Positions 54,613-63,981 of a DNA stretch of 64,000 nt are shown piece after piece. Both the position numbers and the translations under genes were made by a program. Each line of letters opens with the position of its first letter. The first letter of the stretch is position 1. Origin of the DNA: Paucilactobacillus vaccinostercus DSM 20634 (GTDB taxonomy: Bacteria > Bacillota > Bacilli > Lactobacillales > Lactobacillaceae); assembly GCF_001436295.1 (NCBI RefSeq), contig NZ_AYYY01000061.1, forward strand, positions 184,219 through 248,218, read 5' to 3'. The notes below the pieces were generated by a model, which was not told the origin of the DNA, made no database searches, and saw only the letters and a list, made by a program, of their open reading frames with translations.

Positions 54613-57600
54613 ATGGAGACACAACAGCTGTACGGTGGGATTGATGTTGGGTCAACAACCGTCAAATTAGTGATTATGGATGAAGCACATCAGACGTTAT
54701 TTTCACGTTACGAGCGTCATTTTTCAGATGTTAAGGCGGCTAGCAAGCGCATTATTGAAGATGCCGAAAAAGAAATTGGTACCGATCAACCTATTGCGTT
54801 TACGATTACCGGTTCCGGGGGAATCGGTCTCGCTAATTTATTGAAATTGAAGTTTGTGCAAGAAGTGATTGCCTGCACGAAAACGGTCGAAACGCTGATC
54901 CCAGAAACCAATGTCAGCATTGAACTAGGCGGGGAGGATGCGAAGATCACCTTCTTCGGCGCATCTCTGGAACAACGAATGAACGGAAGCTGTGCCGGCG
55001 GGACCGGTGCCTTTATCGACCAGATGGCGACCCTGCTGAAGACCGACGCCAGCGGATTAAATGAACTGGCAAAGGACTACGATACCCTCTATCCGATTGC
55101 ATCACGGTGTGGGGTGTTTGCGAAAACGGACGTCCAACCCCTGATCAATGATGGCGCCCGCAAGGAAGATATTGCAGCTAGTATTTTTCAGGCCGTCGTC
55201 AATCAAACGATTGCGGGCCTTGCTGCTGGTCATAAAATTAAAGGCAATGTCGCCTTTCTTGGGGGCCCGTTGTACTTTATGGATCAACTGCGGCTCCGGT
55301 TCATTGAAACGCTGAATCTAAGCGATGAGCAGGTTATCTTTCCGCCCGATCCACAATTATTCGTGGCAAAAGGAGCTGCTCTGTACGCTGAAGGTCAACC
55401 CGTAACCTCCCTTTGTGATTTGTTGCATCTTCTGGTTCACGGCGATGACTCTGTGATGCAACCATCACATTCTCTCGACCCACTGTTTAATGATGATGAA
55501 GAACTCGCCCAATTCCGGCAACGGCACGATCAAGCGCGGGTTGAGCAACGCGACTTGCAAAGCTACCGCGGGGTGGCCTTCCTGGGCATTGACGCGGGGT
55601 CAACGACGACGAAGATCGCGTTGATGAGTGACGACAATAAGCTACTGTATACCTACTACGATAATAATGATGGTGATCCACTTGCCAAGACGAAAATGAT
55701 GCTTAAAGACCTGTATCAACAACTTCCTGAGGGCGTCACGATCGGTAAAGCGACGGTCACCGGCTATGGGGAACATCTGATTAAAAACGCGTTGAAAGTG
55801 GACGTGGGAGAAGTGGAAACGGTGGCCCATTACAAAGCCGCACACTACTTCCAACCCAACGTTGATTTTATTCTCGATATCGGTGGTCAGGATATGAAGG
55901 CCATGACGATTAAAAATGACGCCCTATCAACGATCAAGCTTAATGAAGCGTGTTCATCGGGGTGTGGGTCATTCCTTGAGACCTTTGCCAGTTCTTTGAA
56001 ATACGATATCCGTGATTTTGCTCAGGCGGCGTTACTTGCCAAACACCCGTCTGATCTGGGTTCTCGGTGTACGGTATTCATGAACTCCAAGGTCAAACAA
56101 GTCCAAAAAGAAGGCGCCACGATCGGGGATATTGCGGCCGGTCTATCGATGTCGATCATCAAAAATGCCTTGTATAAGGTTATTAAGATCAAACGGCCAG
56201 AAGACCTGGGCGAAAATATCGTGTGCCAAGGAGGAACCTTCTATAACGAAGCCGTTTTGCGGGCCTTTGAAAAGATTTCAGGACGGGAGGTCATTCGACC
56301 GAATATTGCGGGCCTAATGGGCGCGTACGGGGCCGCCTTGATTGCTGAAGAACATTATGAAGAGGGCGACCAGACAACGTTGCTGCAACCCGCTGAGATG
56401 GATAGCTTGACGGCGACCAAGGAATATATGCACTGTGGTGGTTGTGAAAACAACTGTGCCTTGACGATTACCATCTTCAGTGATGGCCGGCGGTTTGTCA
56501 CGGGTAACCGGTGTGAACGTGGTGAAGAACGGGGCTTAAAACTCCGGACCCATCACGAAAACGGCAAGGTTAACTTGGTCGAAGAAAAGTATAAGTTATT
56601 ATTTAGTTACCGGCCATTGCGCAAGAAGCTCGCAACGCGTGGCACGATTGGTATGCCACGGGTCCTCAATATGTATGAAAACTATCCGCTCTGGCAGACG
56701 TTTTTCTCGCAGCTCGGTATTCGGGCTGAACTATCCCATAAGGGGAGCAAGGAACAGTATGAAAAGGGAATGGAGACCATTCCAAGTGATACGGTATGTT
56801 TTCCTGCTAAGCAAGTTCACGGACACATCCAAAACCTGATTGAAAAGGGTTATAAGACCATTTTCTACCCAGCGGTTGTGTACGAAGTGGCTGAAAATGC
56901 AGACGCCCAAAATCACTTTAACTGTCCTATCGTGCAATCCTATCCCGACGTAATCAAGAATAACGTGGATGAGATTCGCAGTGGACAAGTGGATTTCCGT
57001 GATCCATACCTCAACCTCGCGGACCATGAATCCACAGCCAAGAACTTGTACGACTGCTTTAAAGACATGGGTGTTTCTGAAAAAGAAGTGACCGACGCCC
57101 TTGAAGCGGGTTACAAGGAATTGGAACACTTTAAGCAACAGATTCGGAACCGCGGCGAAGACACCTTGATGATGCTTCGTGAAAAGGGTGAGAAGGGGAT
57201 TGTGCTCGCTGGCCGCCCTTACCACTTGGATCCACAAATTAATCACGGGATTTCGCAGATCATGACGACAGAAGGCTTCCATGTTCTAACGGAAGATTCA
57301 ATCGCGCACATGGGGGACGTAAAGGGCCTCCGAGTCGTTAACCAGTGGGTTTACCACTCACGGCTGTACGCTGCGGCCCGGATTGCGGCCAAGAATCCCG
57401 ACCTTGAGTTTGTGCAACTGAATTCATTTGGTTGTGGCCTGGACGCCATTGATACCGACCAAGTAGAAGAAATTATGGCGCAGTACAACCGTATTTATAC
57501 CTGTCTCAAGATTGACGAAGGGACCAATATGGGGGCTATCCGGATTCGGCTCCGGTCCTTGAAAGCAGCCGTTGAAGAACGGAAGCACCGGAAGATTCTG

Positions 57601-58959
57601 CCCGTTAAGCAGTTTGACAATGACGAACCAGTCAACTTTACCAAGGATATGAAAAAGGAAGGGTACACGTTGCTGATGCCGATGATGTCACCAATTCACC
57701 AGCACGGGTTGGTGGATGTTGCATTACGCGCATCCGGCTACAACGTTGTGAACCTGCCAATGGCTGACCGGAAGGCGGTTGACGTCGGGCAAAAATTCGT
57801 GAACAACGATGCATGTTATCCAGCCATCATCTCAATTGGGCAAATGTTAGAGGCCCTGCAAAGCGGCAAGTACGATCTGAAGAAGACGGCCGTGATGATG
57901 ACACAAACTGGTGGGGGTTGTCGGGCAACGAACTATATTCCGTTGATCCGGAAGGCCTTGAAGGATGCCGGTTTTCCACAGGTTCCCGTCGTTTCAATGT
58001 CGATGGGGAATCAAGGGGTCGAGCAGACACCAGGATTCAAGTTGACGTTACCACTCATTAAACGGGTTGCGATTGCCTTTTTGTATGGGGACATCTTCGA
58101 ACGCGTTGTTTACCGGACCCGGCCATATGAAATGGAACCGGGAACGATCGATAAGATGCACGAAAATTGGTTACAACTGGTGAAACCGAGCGTTGAAAAG
58201 GGGAGTTTTTCCGAGTTCAAGAAGAATGTGGCCGAAATTGTCGAAGACTTTGATACGGTGCCACTCCGGCAGGTTTCAAAACCCAAAGTTGGTCTGGTAG
58301 GTGAAATCTTAGTGAAGTATTCACCAATTGCCAATAACAACATTGTTCGATTATTGGAACGTGAAGGAGCCGAGGCCGTGGTACCAGACATTGTCGGCTT
58401 CATGAACTATTCCTTGTACAACCAGATTTACAAGTATCAGGAATTCGGTGCTTCCAAGAAGGCAAAGATTTTTGCCGAAATGGCGATTAAGCTGATCAAA
58501 TGGTGCGAACAACCAATGCAAAAGGCGTTGACCGCCTCGAAACGGTTTGATGGCATTACGGCGATCGAAGAATTAGCTGATGACGCCAGCAAGATTTTGT
58601 CACTAGGGAATCAAACCGGTGAAGGCTGGTTCCTGACGGGGGAAATGATTGAATTGCTGAACAGTGGTGTCCCCAACATTATCTGTATGCAACCATTTGG
58701 CTGTTTGCCAAACCACATTGTTGGTAAGGGGATGGTCAAGGAATTGCGGCGGCAGTACCCAGGTGCCAATATTGCCCCAATTGATTACGATCCCGGAACG
58801 TCGATTGTGAACCAGTTGAACCGGATTCGGTTGATGTTAGCCACTGCCAATAAGAAATTACGTCAAGAAAATGATCATGGTCGCCAGATTTCACGAGAAT
58901 CGGTTGGGCGGCGTGAATCACAGGAACTGCTCAGTGCCGTTTCTAAATTAGAGCGTTAA
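54613..58959 (+). CDS. 2-hydroxyacyl-CoA dehydratase activase / dehydratase-like fusion (1448 aa)
   Basis: A very large cytosolic protein. Two ASKHA ATPase modules come first (GGIDVGSTTVKLVIMD at 8-23 with SCAGGTGAFIDQM near 130; GIDAGSTTTKIALMSD near 330 with SSGCGSFLE near 455). A Cys-rich segment MHCGGCENNCAL near 606 follows, then a DUF2229 domain and a region with GRPYHLDPQINHGI and CFPAKQ. Family members (HgdC/BadF-type) use ATP and an iron-sulfur cluster to drive electrons into a radical dehydratase. The start at 54613 follows GGGGAGAG. The substrate is not known in lactobacilli. Expression is probably controlled by the divergent TetR. Confidence 0.88.
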   Translation: METQQLYGGIDVGSTTVKLVIMDEAHQTLFSRYERHFSDVKAASKRIIEDAEKEIGTDQPIAFTITGSGGIGLANLLKLKFVQEVIACTKTVETLIPETNVSIELGGEDAKITFFGASLEQRMNGSCAGGTGAFIDQMATLLKTDASGLNELAKDYDTLYPIASRCGVFAKTDVQPLINDGARKEDIAASIFQAVVNQTIAGLAAGHKIKGNVAFLGGPLYFMDQLRLRFIETLNLSDEQVIFPPDPQLFVAKGAALYAEGQPVTSLCDLLHLLVHGDDSVMQPSHSLDPLFNDDEELAQFRQRHDQARVEQRDLQSYRGVAFLGIDAGSTTTKIALMSDDNKLLYTYYDNNDGDPLAKTKMMLKDLYQQLPEGVTIGKATVTGYGEHLIKNALKVDVGEVETVAHYKAAHYFQPNVDFILDIGGQDMKAMTIKNDALSTIKLNEACSSGCGSFLETFASSLKYDIRDFAQAALLAKHPSDLGSRCTVFMNSKVKQVQKEGATIGDIAAGLSMSIIKNALYKVIKIKRPEDLGENIVCQGGTFYNEAVLRAFEKISGREVIRPNIAGLMGAYGAALIAEEHYEEGDQTTLLQPAEMDSLTATKEYMHCGGCENNCALTITIFSDGRRFVTGNRCERGEERGLKLRTHHENGKVNLVEEKYKLLFSYRPLRKKLATRGTIGMPRVLNMYENYPLWQTFFSQLGIRAELSHKGSKEQYEKGMETIPSDTVCFPAKQVHGHIQNLIEKGYKTIFYPAVVYEVAENADAQNHFNCPIVQSYPDVIKNNVDEIRSGQVDFRDPYLNLADHESTAKNLYDCFKDMGVSEKEVTDALEAGYKELEHFKQQIRNRGEDTLMMLREKGEKGIVLAGRPYHLDPQINHGISQIMTTEGFHVLTEDSIAHMGDVKGLRVVNQWVYHSRLYAAARIAAKNPDLEFVQLNSFGCGLDAIDTDQVEEIMAQYNRIYTCLKIDEGTNMGAIRIRLRSLKAAVEERKHRKILPVKQFDNDEPVNFTKDMKKEGYTLLMPMMSPIHQHGLVDVALRASGYNVVNLPMADRKAVDVGQKFVNNDACYPAIISIGQMLEALQSGKYDLKKTAVMMTQTGGGCRATNYIPLIRKALKDAGFPQVPVVSMSMGNQGVEQTPGFKLTLPLIKRVAIAFLYGDIFERVVYRTRPYEMEPGTIDKMHENWLQLVKPSVEKGSFSEFKKNVAEIVEDFDTVPLRQVSKPKVGLVGEILVKYSPIANNNIVRLLEREGAEAVVPDIVGFMNYSLYNQIYKYQEFGASKKAKIFAEMAIKLIKWCEQPMQKALTASKRFDGITAIEELADDASKILSLGNQTGEGWFLTGEMIELLNSGVPNIICMQPFGCLPNHIVGKGMVKELRRQYPGANIAPIDYDPGTSIVNQLNRIRLMLATANKKLRQENDHGRQISRESVGRRESQELLSAVSKLER

Positions 58960-58960
58960 A

Positions 58961-58998
58961 AAAAGAGCGTAGCCTTGAAGGAGGCTACGTTCTTTTTA
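58961..58998. terminator. Bidirectional terminator between the dehydratase-like gene and the LOG gene
   Basis: AAAGAGCGTAGCC / GGCTACGTTCTTTTT hairpin with A and T runs on either side. Confidence 0.88.
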
Positions 58999-59571
58999 AT
59001 TGGAGCCGGATGCATCGAGGTGACTGTGTTGTGCCCCGCTGATCAGTTGTTCCAATAAGTCTTGATAGTTATTGCTAAATAGGCAGTTATTGACCACGGC
59101 CGGATTCATGAATTGCTCTGTACTGCAAGTTTCCAGCAGTGTTTTCAGTGAATCGTAGTAGCCGTGCATGTTTAAAATTCCCATTGGTTTGGTATTGATG
59201 ATCCCAATATCCATCCAGGAAAGGGCTTGGGTGACTTCTTCGAGCGTTCCAATCCCGCCAGGAAACACCAAAAAGGCGTCTGCTTCTGACATCAGTAGTT
59301 CCTTGCGTTCGTCGATCGTTTTAGTAGTGATCAACTTTGTGGCGTTGTGGCGGGGTAATTCAGATTTGAACAGGTTCTCTGGGTAGATCCCGAGAACTTC
59401 GCCGTTATTTTCTAGTACGGCTTGGCTGATGGTGCCCATGATGCCAGATTGCGACCCGCCATAGACGAGTTCAATATGGTCCTGGGCCAGTTGGGTGCCA
59501 AGTTGCTTAGCGACGAGTTGGTATTGGTTGGCGCGGCCAAAGCGGGCCCCGCAAAAAACAGTTAATTTCAC
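58996..59571 (-). CDS. LOG family protein (nucleotide phosphoribohydrolase-type)
   Basis: A 191-residue Rossmann-fold protein with the family motif PGGIGTLEE near residue 105 and the N-terminal VFCGARFG near residue 5. LOG proteins release a base from a nucleoside 5'-monophosphate; plant and bacterial members make cytokinins, other bacterial ones act on purine nucleotides such as AMP or IMP. It stands alone, opposing the large activase gene. No other link to the nucleoside operon is visible. No defect seen. Confidence 0.9.
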   Translation of the reverse strand: MKLTVFCGARFGRANQYQLVAKQLGTQLAQDHIELVYGGSQSGIMGTISQAVLENNGEVLGIYPENLFKSELPRHNATKLITTKTIDERKELLMSEADAFLVFPGGIGTLEEVTQALSWMDIGIINTKPMGILNMHGYYDSLKTLLETCSTEQFMNPAVVNNCLFSNNYQDLLEQLISGAQHSHLDASGSN

Positions 59572-59716
59572 GAAATCACTCCATCTTCTCTAAATGCACG
59601 CTTTCTAGTTTACACGGAAACGGACAAAAAGCAAAGAAGAGCCGTCCGATCCCTTATTTTTCGCGGTCTGGTTTGGTATACTGACACTAGGAAATATACG
59701 GAAAGTTGGGAACACG

Positions 59717-59866
59717 ATGGCACGGTTCGGGTACTATTTCATATTGACCGTTTTTTCATGTTGGGTTTCGCGGTCTTTTTTCAACAACTCTTTCAAGTTG
59801 CACAGCGTCAATTAATGAGTCATCACGAATTACAGCACGCCAAGCTGGAATTCACGCCGGCACTAT
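59717..59866 (+). pseudogene. Frameshifted 5' end of the first diguanylate cyclase gene
   Basis: From the ATG at 59717 (MARFGYYFILTVF) the frame matches the start of the next gene's product if one T is restored in the six-T run at 59751-59756. It then continues as FMLGFAVFFQQLFQVAQRQ. A second shift, one extra T at 59866-59868, returns to the frame used from 59867 on. Both changes are in T runs, so either this is a true pseudogene or sequencing errors are present. Confidence 0.65.
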
Positions 59867-60844
59867 TTGCTTGCGTGCTTTCTGATGATTGTGATTCGGC
59901 TATTATCGGCTAATATGACAGGAACAGTGTATTGGATGTTGATTAATTTGAACCTGTTGGTGATTAATTACAGCGTGATTATCTTAGAATCAAAGTTTAG
60001 TTTTATCCTGTTAACGATTACGAACGGCATTGTGTTAATTATTAGTACTGGAATTATGGTGAGTCTGGGAATTTGGGCGGCTTTTGCGGCAGTCATGGCG
60101 TTGTTTTACGTTCAGCACCTGCGGATTCGCCAGTTTGATAAACATCCCTTTTTGTACGTCATTTTCCCAACGTTAATTGGCCCGATAGTCTGGTGGGGCT
60201 TTATGGTTCAAGTGGGCCGGGTATACAAACTCTCGTGGTTTCAGACCGGTACGATGATGGGCTCGTATGCCGTAGCGATGATTGTGGCTGTCCTGTACAC
60301 CGTTTATGTGCACCATGTGCGTCAAATCGATTCTAAGTTTGCCAAGGAAGCCAAGTACGATGGGCTGACTGGATTTAAAAACTGGAATGCGTTTCGGGTG
60401 GAATTTGAAACCTACTTTCGGCGGGCACGGGAGCATACGGGCTTGTCGATCGCGACGATTGATATCGATAAGTTTAAAGCGATTAATGATCAGTATGGTC
60501 ATCTGGCAGGTAATCGGGCGTTGATTAGCTTTGCTAACTGCATTGTACAGACGCAAAAACAGCAGGGCATTGCGTGCGAAAACTACCGCACGGGTGGGGA
60601 AGAATTTACGGTTATTTTTCCCGGAATGGCAGTTGATCAGGCCCAGCGGTACTGTGATGACTGGCAAAATGCGATTCGGCAAATGACAGTACACTACGGA
60701 AAAGAACAGATCAAAATGACCATTTCAGTTGGGCTCACGGAGGTTAAATCGACAGATCGAACGGCGACACACATTTTTCAACGTGCTGACCAGAACCTAT
60801 ATCAGTCGAAACGTCAGGGCCGTGATCGATTAACTGTGGGATAG
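59867..60844 (+). CDS. Membrane-bound diguanylate cyclase (GGDEF), N-terminus frameshifted
   Basis: The open part of 325 codons lacks a good start and begins in the second helix of the sensor domain. Four to five helices are followed by a linker (QIDSKFAKEAKYDGLTGFKN) and a GGDEF domain. Its active-site motif YRTGGEEF is near residue 242, and the substrate-binding DIDKFKAINDQYGHLAGN near 200. It should make c-di-GMP from GTP if expressed. The next gene, a close paralog, starts 10 bases after its stop. The intact paralog has about 50 more residues at the front (see 59717-59866). Confidence 0.8.
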   Translation: MLACFLMIVIRLLSANMTGTVYWMLINLNLLVINYSVIILESKFSFILLTITNGIVLIISTGIMVSLGIWAAFAAVMALFYVQHLRIRQFDKHPFLYVIFPTLIGPIVWWGFMVQVGRVYKLSWFQTGTMMGSYAVAMIVAVLYTVYVHHVRQIDSKFAKEAKYDGLTGFKNWNAFRVEFETYFRRAREHTGLSIATIDIDKFKAINDQYGHLAGNRALISFANCIVQTQKQQGIACENYRTGGEEFTVIFPGMAVDQAQRYCDDWQNAIRQMTVHYGKEQIKMTISVGLTEVKSTDRTATHIFQRADQNLYQSKRQGRDRLTVG

Positions 60845-60854
60845 GAGCGCACTC

Positions 60855-61973
60855 ATGGACGTGATTTTAGCAATTTATAATATTGTGATGGCTTCGTTTT
60901 TCATGATTGGGGCGACGACGATTTTTCGCCTCGTTTTGCGACGGACGGAGTTAGCGCAAATGCGGCAACACCAGTTGAAACTATCGATCCTTGAATTTCC
61001 GGCTATTTTATTGTTGTGTCTTACGGTGTTGGCCTTACGCCTCATGACGATGGGACTAGCGGGTCCCGATTTTTGGCTGATTGTTAATTTACAACTCCTA
61101 TTAGTGGTATACGGCATCATGAATTCCGCGAGCTTGTTGAGCTATCAAACGTTAGCGGTCACGGTCATCCTATCCTTTACCACGTTTCACTGGCATAATT
61201 TCGCCATGATCGGGCCACTCCTTTTGAGCTTAGTAGTGGTCTATTACCTGACGAAATCGTTAGGGCAACGCGCGAATCGGTTGCGGTATCATGCCACTGT
61301 GGCGCTGGTAATTGGGATCATTACCTGGATGGCACTCAAACTAAGTGGCCTCGTGACGTGGTTTGAAATGACGCTGATGTTGATCGCATTTGTCGTCACG
61401 GTCGGAATGGTGCTGGTGCAAGGCGATCAGCTAAATAAGGAACGTCAGGCCAGCTCCCAACTGGAACAGGCTGCCCGCCATGATGGGTTAACGAGTGTTA
61501 AAAACTGGAATGCCTTTCGGGACGATTTCGAACGTGAATTTGACCGGACGCCAACGGACCAGTTGCTGACGATTACGACGCTCGATATTGACCACTTTAA
61601 GGCGATTAACGACCAGTACGGCCATTTGACGGGAAATCAGGTATTAGTGACGTTTGCCAATTTGATGACTGAATTGTTGGACGGCTATAACGCGGGATAT
61701 CAGTTTTATCGCACGGGCGGCGAAGAATTCACTTTTTTCATGCCCCAGACGTCCTTGGAGCAGGCCCATCAAATTGGTGATGCCTGCCAGCGCGCGATTC
61801 GAGCGCTAAAAATCCCAGCTGATAAGCAACTGATCCAACTAACAGCGTCGATGGGGATGACCACCAAACAAGCATTTGATGAGGATGCCACGGCCACCTT
61901 TCAGCGTGCGGATCACTACCTTTATTTAGCGAAACAGCAGGGACGTAATCGAGTTGTTAGTAGCGAAAATTAA
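60855..61973 (+). CDS. Membrane-bound diguanylate cyclase (GGDEF)
   Basis: A 372-residue protein: six to seven helices to about residue 195, a linker (ASSQLEQAARHDGLTSVKNW), then a GGDEF domain. DIDHFKAINDQYGHLTGNQ is near residue 252 and the active-site YRTGGEEF near 288. No inhibitory RxxD site is obvious just before the motif. It should make c-di-GMP. It lies directly behind the related gene ending at 60844, so the pair is co-transcribed. The start is an ATG with GGAGCG upstream. No EAL phosphodiesterase with intact motifs is visible in the window. Confidence 0.92.
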   Translation: MDVILAIYNIVMASFFMIGATTIFRLVLRRTELAQMRQHQLKLSILEFPAILLLCLTVLALRLMTMGLAGPDFWLIVNLQLLLVVYGIMNSASLLSYQTLAVTVILSFTTFHWHNFAMIGPLLLSLVVVYYLTKSLGQRANRLRYHATVALVIGIITWMALKLSGLVTWFEMTLMLIAFVVTVGMVLVQGDQLNKERQASSQLEQAARHDGLTSVKNWNAFRDDFEREFDRTPTDQLLTITTLDIDHFKAINDQYGHLTGNQVLVTFANLMTELLDGYNAGYQFYRTGGEEFTFFMPQTSLEQAHQIGDACQRAIRALKIPADKQLIQLTASMGMTTKQAFDEDATATFQRADHYLYLAKQQGRNRVVSSEN

Positions 61974-61994
61974 ATTAAAAAATTAGATTATACT

Positions 61995-62014
61995 ATAATA
62001 ATTTTAATTATTAT
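61995..62014. promoter_or_regulatory. Palindrome upstream of the Rgg-like gene
   Basis: ATAATAATT-TT-AATTATTAT is a perfect inverted repeat 40 bases before the start codon, in an A/T-rich promoter region. It is a candidate operator for the regulator that follows. Confidence 0.45.
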
Positions 62015-62054
62015 AAAATTCTGATAAAATGAAACTATTAATAAAAAAATTGGA

Positions 62055-62918
62055 ATGATCACTGTGAATATTGAAAAGTTTATTGAAACACGTAAAAAAA
62101 TGGGATTGTCTCAAGCAGAACTCTGTGATGGGATCTGTACACAGGCAACCTTGAGTAAGTTTGAAAATTCGGGTAAGGCACCAGCGATTCGAATTTTGAT
62201 TCAGTTGTGTGCGCGGCTAAACTTAACGTTAGACGATGTGTTCCCAATTACCCTGCATTCGCAGACCAAGCAGGAACGGATGCTCGATGAAGCAGAATTT
62301 ATGTTAATTACGAGTGACTATGAGCAGGCCAAGGAAAAGCTAGCGAAGATCAAACCTGAAAAATTAACCGCGACGACCAAGATGCAGTATTATTTTGTGA
62401 CGGGCTATATTTCAGCGCTGACGAACCGGCCGATTATCGACACGCTCTTTTACTTTGACCAAATTATCAACGGGTTGGACGAACATCACGAAACGATCTA
62501 CTCGCAGCTGGCCTTTACCGGCATCGGCATTGCCTACAGCCATGACGAGGAACTTGATAAGAGCGAGTTCTACTTCCAGAAGGTGTTTGAGGGGTTGCAC
62601 GAACTACCATTAACCGATGATAAGTCGATCTGGCGCGCCCTGAACATGATCTTTTACACGGCCGAATTCTTTGCTCAAATCGAGGACTACGCCACGAGTG
62701 ATTCGTTGTTAGATTACGGGTATGAAGTCTGCGCGAAGAATCATATCACGTACTATGTGGCACGAATTCGGTACCGGCAGGCGCAAAACGCGCAGGCCAC
62801 GCACCAACCAACGGTCGCGATTCAGGATATGCTGAACGACGCCCGGGCCTTCGCTAAAATCAATAATAATCAAATTTTGTTGCAGTGGATTAATAGCAAC
62901 GAACTAAATCTGAAATAA
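62055..62918 (+). CDS. Rgg/GadR-type transcriptional regulator
   Basis: A 287-residue protein with an Xre helix-turn-helix at about residues 14-65 (GLSQAELCDGICTQATLSKF) and a long all-helical C-terminal domain of TPR-like repeats. This is the layout of the Rgg family, which often binds small peptide pheromones. No small peptide gene is visible next to it. The next gene is a short-chain dehydrogenase 146 bases downstream, beyond a terminator, so the target is uncertain. Start ATG 62055 or GTG 62064; the ribosome site is weak. Confidence 0.8.
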   Translation: MITVNIEKFIETRKKMGLSQAELCDGICTQATLSKFENSGKAPAIRILIQLCARLNLTLDDVFPITLHSQTKQERMLDEAEFMLITSDYEQAKEKLAKIKPEKLTATTKMQYYFVTGYISALTNRPIIDTLFYFDQIINGLDEHHETIYSQLAFTGIGIAYSHDEELDKSEFYFQKVFEGLHELPLTDDKSIWRALNMIFYTAEFFAQIEDYATSDSLLDYGYEVCAKNHITYYVARIRYRQAQNAQATHQPTVAIQDMLNDARAFAKINNNQILLQWINSNELNLK

Positions 62919-62930
62919 TTGTCATCGTAA

Positions 62931-62968
62931 AACTGGGACCGACCCTTTGAGATCGGTTCCAGTTTTTG
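62931..62968 (+). terminator. Terminator of the Rgg-like gene
   Basis: AAACTGGGACCGA pairs with TCGGTTCCAGTTTTT. Confidence 0.88.
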
Positions 62969-63067
62969 TTAGGTTTTTCGGTGAAAATCGTATCAGTTGT
63001 GAAACGGCTTTCTTAATGCTAGCATAAAATCAGTAATCAGCTAAAAACTCGAAACGGAGGAATTATG

Positions 63068-63817
63068 ATGACAGATCGATTAAAGGATAAAGTTGCAATT
63101 GTGACCGGTGGGGTTGCCGGAATCGGCCTCGGAATTACCGAATGCTTTGTACGTGAAGGGGCGAAAGTTGTCGTTACGGCCAACCATAATGTCAAAGGTG
63201 GTCAAGCCGCCGAAACTAAGTTTGGTGCAGACCGGGTGCTCTTCGTTCAACAAGATGTGGCAACTGAAGACGGCTGGGACAAGGTGATTAAAGAAACCAT
63301 CGCCAAGTTTGGCAAGCTTGATATTCTGGTCAATAATGCCGGTGTCGGTGGGGATGGAACACCTATCGAAAAAATGAGCCTCGATAACTGGAATCAGGTC
63401 ATGAATATTAACCTGACTGGTAACTTCCTCGGTGTACGGGCCGCAATCAACGCCATGCAAGAAACTAATCATGGACATGGTTCGATCATTAATGTGTCAT
63501 CAGTGGCCGGCCTGGTGGGTCTCCCAATGGCACCTGAGTATTCTGCATCAAAGGGGGGAACGCGGATGTTCAGCCATGCCGTGGCATTATCATTAGCCCA
63601 ACGCGGTATTGATATTCGGGTTAACTCCGTGCATCCCGGGTGGATCGATACTAACATTATCCCCGACCAAGCACGGGATGCAATCCTGAAGACCATTCCT
63701 GCTGGTCACCTTGGTGAACCGAAGGATATTGGTGAAATTTGCGTTTACCTTGGTAGCGAGGAATCGAAGTATGCCAACGGGGCTGAATTTACCGTCGACG
63801 GTGGCGTACGGGCCTAG
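63068..63817 (+). CDS. Short-chain dehydrogenase/reductase (SDR)
   Basis: About 249 residues, a classical SDR. The cofactor loop [10 protein letters not shown] is near residue 14, NNAG near 88, and the catalytic Ser (NVSSVAG near 142), Tyr and Lys (YSASKGG near 157) are in place. Overall it resembles the R-specific alcohol dehydrogenase of Lactobacillus brevis (for example HPGWID and [12 protein letters not shown] near the end). The substrate is a ketone or sugar-like alcohol; the basic/acidic residues that set NADP or NAD preference were not resolved. Start ATG after GGAGG (63065 or 63068). Confidence 0.92.
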   Translation: MTDRLKDKVAIVTGGVAGIGLGITECFVREGAKVVVTANHNVKGGQAAETKFGADRVLFVQQDVATEDGWDKVIKETIAKFGKLDILVNNAGVGGDGTPIEKMSLDNWNQVMNINLTGNFLGVRAAINAMQETNHGHGSIINVSSVAGLVGLPMAPEYSASKGGTRMFSHAVALSLAQRGIDIRVNSVHPGWIDTNIIPDQARDAILKTIPAGHLGEPKDIGEICVYLGSEESKYANGAEFTVDGGVRA

Positions 63818-63869
63818 CGTCGGTTAATAATTGAATGAGAGTTGAAGAGAGTGGGCAAAAAGGCGTTTT

Positions 63870-63981
63870 GACTTCGAGCATAGCCTAGAAAGCCGAATGA
63901 TTCGTACTTTGAATCGTTTGGTTTTCGTAGCTAAGCAGAGAAGTCAGCGACTTGTACTTGCCGAATCTCGGCTTAGTACAA
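63870..63981. repeat. Two-hairpin element at the window edge
   Basis: GACTTC (63870-63875) pairs with GAAGTC (63940-63945) around an inner pairing GCCGAATGATTC / GAATCGTTTGG. A second hairpin, TTGTACT...GCCGA / TCGGC...AGTACAA (63952-63981), follows. The region 63818-64000 has no reading frame. It could be a small mobile or intergenic repeat, or the start of an RNA gene cut by the edge. Confidence 0.4.

Noticed and set aside
56731..57282. A 183-codon minus-strand frame inside the large activase gene
   Set aside because: It overlaps fully conserved coding sequence, has no ribosome site, and looks like antisense of it.
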